Source of the DNA: a virus | Length of the DNA stretch: 24,978 nt | Reading direction: 5' to 3' (one strand) | IMG/VR virus record: IMGVR_UViG_3300035183_000925 | Span: 1-24,978 of that record | In this document: positions 9,015 through 15,698 of the stretch, in pieces | Position numbering within the stretch: the stretch's first letter is position 1 | How the letters are laid out: each line of letters starts with the position of its first letter | The notes under the pieces: generated by a model | Database searches by the model: none | The model's input: the letters and a program-made list of their open reading frames with translations, nothing else | Told to the model about the DNA's origin: nothing | Program-made: the position numbers and the translations under genes

Positions 9015-9784
9015 TATCGCTTGCGCCGCCTGATGGACACCACGAAATTCGTGTCGCCCTCCGACCCGCTCGTCGTCAAGGTCGCGAGGCCGGTCAACGA
9101 GAGCGTCGCCCCGGCCGACAACCGAATCGCGGTCGTCAACCCGGCCGCGCCGGTCAACACGAGCGAACCGGTTCCGACCAGCTGAATCCCGGTCGTCAAC
9201 GCCCCGATCGCCGAGAGCTCCAGAACCGAGGTCCCTTCGAGAGCGGCGGGAGTCCCCGCCAAATCCCCCGCGGTCGTGATGACCAGCGTCGCTACCCCGC
9301 TGAGCGGAATCGCCGTGGTTAACCCGGCCGCCGTCGTGATCACCAACGACGACGTGCCTACGAGCTGAATCGCCGTCGTCAAGTCCGACGCGGTCGTCAC
9401 CACGAGATTCGAGACCCCGCCGAGCGGAATCGCGGTCGTCAGTCCCGCGGCGGTCGTGATCACCAACGACGACGCACCGGCCAACTGAATCGCGGTCGTC
9501 AAGTCCGCCGAGCCGGACACCGTCAACGTACACGACCCGTTAATCGCCTGAGTCGACGCGACGAATTTGAACGGCATCGGACGGTGCTTTCCGGTCTGGT
9601 CCGTCCAATGTCCCGTAAACGACTTCGCGGTTCCTCGTCCCCGTAATCGCCGAACCGCCCCGAACAGCGTATGATGCTGGTACGCGTAAGACGTACCGGC
9701 TGCCGCGAGGACACCGTTCAATACGGTGATCCCTCCTTGGGTCGGTGCGTGATCAGCCGTTTGAGCGGTTGTCGCGTATAACAT
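9014..9784 (-). CDS. virion protein with about eight 20-residue LTTAI repeats
   Basis: A 256-residue protein. Residues about 1-88 are non-repetitive (HTLFGAVRRLRGRGTAKSF, then DQTGKHRPMPFKFVA). The remainder is tandem 20-residue repeats of the form L-T-T-A-I-x-L-x-G-x-x-x-L-V-I-T-T, with alternate copies differing (AIQL versus AIPL), so the larger unit is 40 residues. The repeats probably stack as a beta-structure; such repeats occur in phage tail or capsid-fibre proteins. It ends in a basic IRRRKR. The start ATG 9784 follows AGGA in an 8-bp repeat array with five-base spacing. It lies between a 394-residue virion protein and tail tube A, so a head or tail appendage is likely. I do not recognise a specific family. 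Confidence 0.72.
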   Translation of the reverse strand: MLYATTAQTADHAPTQGGITVLNGVLAAAGTSYAYQHHTLFGAVRRLRGRGTAKSFTGHWTDQTGKHRPMPFKFVASTQAINGSCTLTVSGSADLTTAIQLAGASSLVITTAAGLTTAIPLGGVSNLVVTTASDLTTAIQLVGTSSLVITTAAGLTTAIPLSGVATLVITTAGDLAGTPAALEGTSVLELSAIGALTTGIQLVGTGSLVLTGAAGLTTAIRLSAGATLSLTGLATLTTSGSEGDTNFVVSIRRRKR

Positions 9785-9790
9785 GATTAT

Positions 9791-9830
9791 CCTGGAGTCC
9801 TGGAGTCCTGGAGTACTAGAGTCCTGGATT
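9791..9830 (-). repeat. 8-bp tandem repeat, 5 units, upstream of the LTTAI-repeat gene
   Basis: Five 8-bp units (cctggagt three times, then actagagt and cctggatt on the plus strand). The coding strand reads CCAGGACT, and the unit nearest the gene supplies AGGA five bases before ATG 9784. Confidence 0.93.
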
Positions 9831-9850
9831 AGCCCGGAATCGCGTCGCCG

Positions 9851-11035
9851 TTATCCCGAGCAGGTCCGGAAGAACCCGTTCATGACCCCGGTCGACGTCG
9901 TATTCGGCAGCATCAACATCGTCAACGCTCCGATGACCTGCGACACGTTCACGAGTTCCGTCAGCCCGTCGACTTGTACCGTCGAATCGCGTTCGATGTA
10001 CGTATTCGCCCCGATTCCCGGCAAGAACATCAGCGGATAGACGATCAACCCCGCGACGGCGCCCGCCGCCAGAGCCGTGTTGACCTGTGTTTGACTTAAC
10101 GACCGGACGCCGTAATCCCCCGCGGCCAGCGGAAAAAACGGCATCGGTGTCGTGGACGTCGTATCCGGCCACAACTGTTCGGCGATCGTCGCGGTCGCCG
10201 GACCGGCGATCGTCGTGGTCCGTCCCGCGGTCCCGTCCTGGTTGACGTACGTCACCGTCATCGTGGTTGCCGTCGCCGACGCGCCGGTTGTCGTCACGAA
10301 CACGATATAATTCCCGGCTCCGAGCGGGGAACCGTACGTCCGCGGAATCGTCACGGGCGCCGCGACCGTTTCGGCGGTCGCCACCGTCAATCGGAATGAT
10401 CCGCCTTGGACTTGGAGATCGCAGAGAATCCCCATGTTGATCTGCTGAGCCGCGCCCCACCCCATCGTCAGCAGGTATTTCTTGTCCGTTCCGCCGGGAT
10501 TGAACAACGGAAACGCGAGATTGCCCGCCGTACTCCGGTCGCACGCGGTTTGCGTCGGGGGAGTCGCCGAGTTGAACGTCATCGCTCCCGGCATGCCCGC
10601 GATGCGGGCGTTACAGTACCAGTCACTCGCGGTCGTCGTGAACGATGACTTCGTCCAGCACTTGTCGTCCGCTTTGCCTCCGGCACGGGCGTTGATGATC
10701 CCGTCGTACGTCGTGATCGCTCCCCGCTCGGGGTCGATGACTTGCTGGAGATCGGTCCGGAAATGCTTCTCCGGTCTCACCAGACAATCGTAAATCCTAT
10801 TGAGCAGCGTCCGTTCGTACACATGCGGAATCGGTTTCGTGATCCCGAGATACTTCAGATCCATATCGAGCTGAAACCCGCGACCGGGCAGCATGTACCC
10901 GAGATAGCCGCCGGTCACCGGCGACTTCACGACGGTTCGGACTTTCGCCCCGTCCCATGCCGGAGGCATGTTCTTCGCCAGTCGACCCATAAAGGCCAAT
11001 TCCGACGCTAATCGATCGACGTTACAGACGGGCAT
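9851..11035 (-). CDS. 394-residue virion-associated protein, unknown function
   Basis: I do not recognise this protein by family. It starts at ATG 11035 behind AAGGAG and sits only nine bases after the Gp80-like gene. The N-terminal ~100 residues (NVDRLASELAFMGRLAK, AKVRTVVKSPVTGGYLGY, IPHVYERTLLNRIYDCLVRP) look globular and mixed. The middle (about 200-290) is Thr/Ala/Gly/Val-rich beta structure with an accessory beta-sandwich look. The C-terminal part has a hydrophobic segment, VNTALAAGAVAGLIVYPLMF, near 333-352. Position in the late block argues for a structural role, perhaps a head-tail or fibre component. Confidence 0.7.
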   Translation of the reverse strand: MPVCNVDRLASELAFMGRLAKNMPPAWDGAKVRTVVKSPVTGGYLGYMLPGRGFQLDMDLKYLGITKPIPHVYERTLLNRIYDCLVRPEKHFRTDLQQVIDPERGAITTYDGIINARAGGKADDKCWTKSSFTTTASDWYCNARIAGMPGAMTFNSATPPTQTACDRSTAGNLAFPLFNPGGTDKKYLLTMGWGAAQQINMGILCDLQVQGGSFRLTVATAETVAAPVTIPRTYGSPLGAGNYIVFVTTTGASATATTMTVTYVNQDGTAGRTTTIAGPATATIAEQLWPDTTSTTPMPFFPLAAGDYGVRSLSQTQVNTALAAGAVAGLIVYPLMFLPGIGANTYIERDSTVQVDGLTELVNVSQVIGALTMLMLPNTTSTGVMNGFFRTCSG

Positions 11036-11044
11036 GGGATCTCC

Positions 11045-11455
11045 TTATGCGAACGTAATATCCAACGCGCCCGCCGCGAAACTCGGCGCCGCGTCGCCGT
11101 TGTTGATGGTCTTCGGCGTCGTCAACGCGCCGTAACACAGGAGATTGCCTCCCGACGTCGCGTCCCAAATACCGAAATGCGTCACCGTTCCCCAATTCGC
11201 GGTCGGCGCCGGGAACGTAATGGCCGCGGCGTTATCCGTGACGCCGTCCGTCGCCGACACCGCGGTCCAGTTCGAATCCGACGGATTCCGCTGGACGCGG
11301 GCATACGACCCGCCGGAGACTTCCGTACCCGACGCGTCGTCGGACGGATTCGCGGTATGCAACGACACCGCGAGGACCGTCGGTTTCGAAAACGACGCGG
11401 TTCTGAAAATGTGCGCCCGAAGTTGACCTTCGAGATAATCGGACATCTGCGACAT
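11045..11455 (-). CDS. Gp80-like / tail-fibre-associated small virion protein
   Basis: A 136-residue protein with the pattern HIFRTASFSKPTVLAVSLHT at the N-terminus, GTEVSGGSYARVQR in the middle, and ITFPAPTANWGTVTHFGIWD then GNLLCYGAL. This series is one I know from a widespread phage beta-sandwich domain (often annotated as tail-fibre or Gp80-like). It probably decorates the virion. ATG 11455 follows AGGAG with seven-base spacing. Neighbours are a coiled-coil protein upstream and the 394-residue protein downstream, all closely packed. Confidence 0.78.
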   Translation of the reverse strand: MSQMSDYLEGQLRAHIFRTASFSKPTVLAVSLHTANPSDDASGTEVSGGSYARVQRNPSDSNWTAVSATDGVTDNAAAITFPAPTANWGTVTHFGIWDATSGGNLLCYGALTTPKTINNGDAAPSFAAGALDITFA

Positions 11456-11464
11456 GATACGCTC

Positions 11465-11935
11465 CTATATCCCCTTCAATTCGCGGATCTTCGCTTGGAT
11501 CAGGTCGAGACGCGCCTGCTCGGCCTCGATCGTCACCTTCAGCGAGTGCATCATCGCGTCGAACTCCGCTTTCGCGTCCGCCATGCTGCGCTCATGCGCT
11601 TTCCGCGCTTCATCCTCGGCACGCTGACACGCGTCGACCGCTTCGAGAAAGCGGGCTTGTTCCTCGGCGAGTTTCCGCTCGGCTTCGGCGGCTTCGCGCT
11701 CGGCGGATTCCTTCCGGTCCTTCAGCTTCGCGATGTCCTTCCCGATCGTCGCCACCTGATCGGTATAGGTCTCGTTCAACCGCTCGAGCTCGGCTTTCGC
11801 CTGCTCGACCTTGTCGAACAACGCGTCCGCGTCCTTCACGAAATCCAGGACGTCTTGCGCCTGAACGAACACGTTCAGGAACCGCTGAAGGCCCTTCATC
11901 GCTTCCGTAATCTCGTGTTTCCGTTCTTGACTCAT
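11465..11935 (-). CDS. coiled-coil virion-block protein
   Basis: A 156-residue protein dominated by a long charged coiled coil from about residue 30 onward (KVEQAKAELERLNETY, KLKDRKESAEREAAEAERK, then more heptads). I do not recognise a family. The start ATG 11935 overlaps the stop of the upstream gene (TAATG) behind GGAGG, which decides the start over a longer upstream reading. It could be a fibre stalk, a chaperone or a structural rod. It is followed after nine bases by the Gp80-like gene, which is consistent with a fibre or appendage role. Confidence 0.75.
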   Translation of the reverse strand: MSQERKHEITEAMKGLQRFLNVFVQAQDVLDFVKDADALFDKVEQAKAELERLNETYTDQVATIGKDIAKLKDRKESAEREAAEAERKLAEEQARFLEAVDACQRAEDEARKAHERSMADAKAEFDAMMHSLKVTIEAEQARLDLIQAKIRELKGI

Positions 11936-12297
11936 TACGGCCTCCGTACGAACTTGAGATACACCGTAGCGTTGGCGCCGCCGGTGCCTGCGGTCGCGAC
12001 CACTCTGATCCATTCGGTATTCTCGAGAATCTGCACCAAATCGGGTGCGGTGAGCGCGATCACCGTCTCGTTGGAATCACGGAGCGGAATCCCGGAAGTC
12101 GGGATATCCTGATCCGCTTCGTTGGACCCTTGCACCTGCAAGCTGATCGAACCGGCGAACGTCCCCAACGCGTGGACGTTCCGGTCGCTATGCTTCGGGA
12201 CTCTGATCCAGGACGACGCATCACCGCTTGTCGCGAATCCCGATAACTTCCAAATCTCGTTCGCGCCTTCCTTCAGTTTCGTTGTCGTCACAGCCAT
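11935..12297 (-). CDS. small beta-sandwich virion accessory protein
   Basis: A 120-residue protein. Its layout (SISLQVQGSNEADQDIP, then ETVIALTAPDLVQILENTEWIR, then GGANATVYLKFVRR) matches small phage head or tail accessory proteins with a 'V.leGSnD' strand, a mid helix/strand with 'I.e.t.wiR', and a C-terminal 'v.l..rR' strand. It may be a cement or decoration protein. The start ATG 12297 overlaps the stop of the 64-residue gene (TAATG) with AAGGAG upstream, so coupling is likely; a longer reading upstream is rejected for that reason. Confidence 0.75.
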   Translation of the reverse strand: MAVTTTKLKEGANEIWKLSGFATSGDASSWIRVPKHSDRNVHALGTFAGSISLQVQGSNEADQDIPTSGIPLRDSNETVIALTAPDLVQILENTEWIRVVATAGTGGANATVYLKFVRRP

Positions 12298-12491
12298 TAT
12301 GCTCTCCTTAAACGGACGCGGCTGGGGTCGTCGAAGTCGCTCAAGACGTATCCTTCGTTTTCCCGGAAGTACCGCTTGATCCGTTCGGCTTCTTTCCAAT
12401 CGCCCGCTTCTTGCGCTTGATCGTGTTGGAAGACGCGATGGGCGAGTTCGTACTCCCGACGCCACGCTCTCCCTATCCTGATTTCCGGCAT
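12297..12491 (-). CDS. small basic hypothetical protein (64 residues)
   Basis: A short helical protein rich in Arg and Glu (RRAWRREYELAHRVFQHD type), with Glu-Arg-Ile-Lys-Arg near the middle and Ser-Asp-Phe-Asp-Asp near the end. It begins at ATG 12491 behind GGGAGG and its stop overlaps the next ATG, so the gene is well supported by its signals even though short. Function is unknown. It lies just after a long-loop inverted repeat (12509-12549), which separates it from the two genes nearer the capsid gene. Confidence 0.7.
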   Translation of the reverse strand: MPEIRIGRAWRREYELAHRVFQHDQAQEAGDWKEAERIKRYFRENEGYVLSDFDDPSRVRLRRA

Positions 12492-12508
12492 CGTTCCTCC
12501 CGCAAATA

Positions 12509-12549
12509 GGGAGGGAACCCGCTGAAACCCGCTACACGGATTCCCTCCC
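12509..12549 (-). terminator. 9-bp inverted repeat in a gene gap (possible hairpin)
   Basis: GGGAGGGAA and TTCCCTCCC form perfect 9-bp arms with a 23-base spacer that itself holds a direct repeat (acccgctgaa, acccgct). On the leftward strand it is followed by TATTTGC, a poor U-run, so efficient termination is doubtful. It could be an attenuator, an RNA-processing hairpin, or a structure that modulates the 64-residue gene just downstream. Confidence 0.4.
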
Positions 12550-12563
12550 GTTTTCCCGTATCC

Positions 12564-12887
12564 TCAGATCGACTCACCGAACGCCAGCACGGACACGACC
12601 CGCGTGTTGTTCGTACTCGCGACCAGCGTCGGATTGGCGCTCGACGTATGCGCCCATGCGTACACGTCGACCACGTTATTCGACCCGGAATAGTTCACGG
12701 TACACTCGGCTTCGAGACCGGGCGCCGCGGTGCCTTTGAACGTCGCGACCGCGAACTTCACGGTCCTGAGTTGATCCATCGTCACGCTGGAGGGATTGCT
12801 CCCGTCCAGCGTCAACTCTTTCACTTGAAACGCGAGGTCGGTCCGACCGGCGAGGACCGTCTTGATGGTGTTCTTGAATCGAGACAT
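12564..12887 (-). CDS. small virion-block protein (107 residues), unknown
   Basis: Begins at ATG 12887 behind GAGGAGGGG, nine bases after the previous gene. The N-terminal half (VKELTLDGSNPSSVTMDQLRTVKFAVATFKG region) and the C-terminal half (WAHTSSANPTLVASTN, then TRVVSVLAFGE) are beta-rich. No family recognised. Its place two genes after the major capsid gene suggests a head decoration, head-completion or tail-accessory protein. Confidence 0.7.
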   Translation of the reverse strand: MSRFKNTIKTVLAGRTDLAFQVKELTLDGSNPSSVTMDQLRTVKFAVATFKGTAAPGLEAECTVNYSGSNNVVDVYAWAHTSSANPTLVASTNNTRVVSVLAFGESI

Positions 12888-12896
12888 GTCCCCTCC

Positions 12897-13400
12897 TCAG
12901 TCGTTCGACGTGTACGCGATCCAACCTTCCGTCACCGTACCGGACGGAATCGTCGCACCGGCCTGCAGCGTCGCGACGATATCGATCGGCGTCTTGCTGT
13001 CGTACTTGAAATATTGCGACGTCGCGGCGTTCGTCCCCGTTCCCAAAGCGACACCCGCGAGGTTCGCGGCCGACACGTCGATTCCGTCGGCGATGACATC
13101 CGACCCCGCCGCGACGGCGGTCCCGTCGCGCTTGGTATGGGCGGCATACCCGATATCCAACACGCGACCGGCTCCGTACGCGGTAAACCCGACACGGCTC
13201 ATCGCCTTCACGATGTACCCCTGTCCTGCGGGAATCCGGCCCAACAGAATCGTGGACCCGGTATCACCGGCGGCCGAGCCCTGCGTATGCTTGAAGAACA
13301 TCAACTTCAGTTTCGCCTGAATCTCATACGCGGGATTGTCGACAATCGGCGTCGCATCCGCGTTGGAAACCTGAACAGATTTCTCGTTCGTAATAGCCAT
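12897..13400 (-). CDS. virion protein next to major capsid (167 residues)
   Basis: A beta-rich protein read directly after the major capsid gene (gap 42 bases, AAGGAG before ATG 13400). The pattern LLGRIPAGQGYIVKAMSRV, then GRVLDIGYAAHT, then KTPIDIVATLQAG resembles small phage structural proteins placed beside capsid genes, where a strand with 'IPaG..i......' is followed by 'a..DiGy'. A decoration or head-stabilising role is plausible from position; not proven by motif. Confidence 0.72.
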   Translation of the reverse strand: MAITNEKSVQVSNADATPIVDNPAYEIQAKLKLMFFKHTQGSAAGDTGSTILLGRIPAGQGYIVKAMSRVGFTAYGAGRVLDIGYAAHTKRDGTAVAAGSDVIADGIDVSAANLAGVALGTGTNAATSQYFKYDSKTPIDIVATLQAGATIPSGTVTEGWIAYTSND

Positions 13401-13442
13401 AGTTTCTCCTTATGCCGGAAGTACGTCCGAATCGGCACCCGA

Positions 13443-14294
13443 TTACTGGTACGCCACCTCGACGACGCCTTCCTCTTGGACGCGTACGTAATTCTTGCTG
13501 TGCGACGCGTAAACCTGCGTCAGATAATGCTTGGTCGGGAGTCGGTCGACTTCGACGGTCGGCTCCTGGTTGGACCCGACGGCCATCGAATCCGCATGAC
13601 ACAACACCCCGTAGTTCACGTTGGACTCCGCCGGGAAATTGTACAACACCCAGTTGTATCCCATGAACATCGACATCTGACCCGTCACCAACGGCTGCAT
13701 GGGATTGAAATCCCGGCTGGTGATCTCGGCTTCCCGCAACAAATCGTCGAACCCGGCGCTGTTGATGATCGCGTATCGGGACTCGAACGGGACGTTCGCG
13801 TTGTTCAGGATCAAGGTCCCGTCCAACAGTTTCTCGAACGTCAACCCGATCGAACCGTGCGCGATTTTCTGACTGGCGGGAAGTGCCGTCACCGTCGTGC
13901 CGTCCTTCCCTTCGAGCGCGTTCCCGCGCATCGCGGAATAATTCAAGCTATCGGACTTCCGACGCAGCGCGTTCAGCGCGTTCCTGACGTACGCGCTCTG
14001 CGGGTCGGCCAGCAACCGGAGACGGTCTTCCTTGTCGATGTAATCCGCCCAGTAAAAGAACCGGGGGAAGAGCACCCGACGCGTATGGAGACTGTCGACG
14101 ATCGTGGTTTCGGAGTGCCGGGTCGTCCGCTCGAGAGCGTCGGCCTCGCGCACCCGTTCGAAAGAATAGGACTCGGCCGTGCCCGCTTCCCGTTGAGAAG
14201 GGATCATGTCGAGCTTTCCACCTTGCTCGACGTACTGGACTTGGATGATGTTCCGGTACGACCGAACAAACGAAACAGGAATAGAGTTAGCCAT
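13443..14294 (-). CDS. major capsid protein
   Basis: A 283-residue HK97-fold-type capsid protein of the podophage family I know by the N-terminal pattern 'MANS.P.SFV..Y...' then RTTRHSETTIVDS, RRVLFPRFFYWADYIDKEDR and LLADPQSAYVRNALNALRRK, with ALPASQKIAHGSIGLTFEKL later. It directly follows the scaffold gene. The start is ATG 14294, seven bases behind AAGGAG; an upstream in-frame ATG at 14315 lacks a ribosome site. The untranslated 220-bp gap upstream carries a 10-bp repeat. It forms the capsid shell. Confidence 0.88.
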   Translation of the reverse strand: MANSIPVSFVRSYRNIIQVQYVEQGGKLDMIPSQREAGTAESYSFERVREADALERTTRHSETTIVDSLHTRRVLFPRFFYWADYIDKEDRLRLLADPQSAYVRNALNALRRKSDSLNYSAMRGNALEGKDGTTVTALPASQKIAHGSIGLTFEKLLDGTLILNNANVPFESRYAIINSAGFDDLLREAEITSRDFNPMQPLVTGQMSMFMGYNWVLYNFPAESNVNYGVLCHADSMAVGSNQEPTVEVDRLPTKHYLTQVYASHSKNYVRVQEEGVVEVAYQ

Positions 14295-14514
14295 TGCTGT
14301 ACTCCTTACGTACAAAACCGTGAAACCTTATCGGCGGGTTACCCGTTACCGGACCCGGTCCTTCCCGTATCGTGGGATCACCGACGCCTGCTTGATCGGC
14401 TTGCGGAATCCGTGGCGAGTGGACTCCAGCCGTAATGAGTTCCGTAAATATCCTTAACTATCCCTAACTATCCTTACCCATCAGTATCTATCCGTATCTA
14501 CCCGTACCTCTACG
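14295..14514 (-). other. 220-bp gene-free leader of the major capsid gene
   Basis: The stretch between the scaffold stop and the capsid start holds a 10-bp repeat array (14449-14518) and the capsid ribosome site. The rest has no clear hairpin with a U-run and no convincing sigma70 promoter. A phage-specific promoter for capsid expression could sit here but cannot be recognised. Confidence 0.5.
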
Positions 14515-14518
14515 CTAC
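14449..14518 (-). repeat. 10-bp degenerate tandem repeat, 7 units
   Basis: Seven degenerate 10-bp units (tatccttaac, tatccctaac, tatccttacc, catcagtatc, tatccgtatc, tacccgtacc, tctacgctac on the plus strand). The array abuts the scaffold stop. On the leftward strand most units contain GGATA. Confidence 0.88.
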
Positions 14519-15372
14519 TCGTCCTCATAATCCATCAGGGAGTTGACGTACTTCACCCGCTCGGCGTGATCGGCGTGTCGAGCGTTGTTGAAGGGGTCGT
14601 TCTTGTCGGCCATGATCTTCCTGGCTTCGAGTATCGCTTCCTTCGCGGTCTTCGCGCCCGGAAGATGCCCCTTATCGACCGACCCGTGTTCCACCATTTC
14701 CCTCCCGATCGCGCCGAAAATCCTGATGAACCGTTCGTCGTTGCCGATACCGCTGTCCTCCAACCACTTCGTGAACTCGCCGTCTTTGAATCCGGCTTTC
14801 CGTTCGAGCGTCAAGACGGCGGCCTGCGCCTCGCCGAGCATCCGCTTGAAGGTGTTCTCGCCGAGTTCTTTCGTCAACTTCTCGGACGTTTCCCGTGCGA
14901 CGACCGCGGGGTCCTTGTACATCCCGCCCAGCTCTTCGGCGTACACGCCGAGTACGCCTTTCAGTTGCTCCGACGTCAAGTTGAGCTTGTGCGCGGCTTC
15001 CTTGAATTTCGTCAGTTTCGCGTCGTCCCACTCCATCCCGTTCGGGAGTACCGGTTTCTCTCCGAGGTCGTACGCGTCCGGCTTCTCGGGGCGACCGAGT
15101 TTTCCCCAGACCTTGTTCCACTTCTCGACCTTGACGTTGTCGGGGTCCTTCTCGTCCGGCAACAAGATCGCCCGACCGAGGGCTTTCTGCCCCTCGACGG
15201 CCATCTTGAACACGTCGTCGTACGATTTTACGGTCGACAGACTCTTCTCGGCTTTGAATGCTTCGGGGATCACGAACGACGGGGCGGACTGGCCGCTCGG
15301 GTTCCCCGAGCCGCCCTGATCCTGCACGTGCCCGTTGTCCGATGATTGCCCACCGTTGTCATTGATCGCCAT
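14515..15372 (-). CDS. capsid scaffold protein
   Basis: A 285-residue acidic, helical protein immediately before the major capsid gene. It has a disordered Gly/Ser/Gln-rich N-terminus (residues ~4-30), then PSFVIPEAFKAEKSLSTVKSYDD, KWNKVWGKLGRPEKPDAYDL and a coiled C-terminal half. Podophage scaffolds with 'W.k...klG.Pe.pd.Y.l' are familiar. The start is ATG 15372, nine bases behind AGGAGG; a TTG two codons upstream is too close to that site. The gene overlaps the Bbp19-like stop by 14 bases. Confidence 0.85.
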   Translation of the reverse strand: MAINDNGGQSSDNGHVQDQGGSGNPSGQSAPSFVIPEAFKAEKSLSTVKSYDDVFKMAVEGQKALGRAILLPDEKDPDNVKVEKWNKVWGKLGRPEKPDAYDLGEKPVLPNGMEWDDAKLTKFKEAAHKLNLTSEQLKGVLGVYAEELGGMYKDPAVVARETSEKLTKELGENTFKRMLGEAQAAVLTLERKAGFKDGEFTKWLEDSGIGNDERFIRIFGAIGREMVEHGSVDKGHLPGAKTAKEAILEARKIMADKNDPFNNARHADHAERVKYVNSLMDYEDE

Positions 15373-15670
15373 CGACAATTTCCTCCTCGTCGAGAGTTGA
15401 CGTAAACACGGTCTGCGTCTTGAGCGGCGCAGCCCGTCGAGCCAGTTCCTCGTAATCGGTGTCCACGTACGTCCTGCACTTCGTCACCAAGAACCGGATA
15501 CCTTCGTTGAAGGCGGTCGAGTACGGATCACCGGGAACATGAGACGACCGCCAGGTGTACCGCTTTTCCCACTCGGCGAGAAGCTTCGCCCCCGCGCCGT
15601 TTCCGAACACGTCTTTGTACAGACCGATGAGGTTCTTGAAGTCTTTCTGCGTCCGGGTGTCACCTATCAT
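15359..15670 (-). CDS. Bbp19-like small virion protein
   Basis: A 103-residue protein resembling the Bbp19-type phage domain: a helical FKNLIGLYKDVFGNGAGAK, then LAEWEKRYTWRSSH, then DPYSTAFNEGIRFLVTKC. Bbp19 is a virion-associated protein in the Bordetella phage BPP-1. The start is ATG 15670 just after AGGAGG; longer reads upstream lie inside the portal gene's end and are rejected. The 3' end overlaps the scaffold gene by 14 bases. Confidence 0.78.
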   Translation of the reverse strand: MIGDTRTQKDFKNLIGLYKDVFGNGAGAKLLAEWEKRYTWRSSHVPGDPYSTAFNEGIRFLVTKCRTYVDTDYEELARRAAPLKTQTVFTSTLDEEEIVDGDQ

Positions 15671-15698
15671 CGGACCTCCTGGATTCCTGCACGTCGGT

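Noticed and set aside
12648-14435. Plus-strand reading of 595 residues over the capsid region
   Set aside because: Antisense of the major capsid protein and its neighbours, which have recognisable families and ribosome sites.
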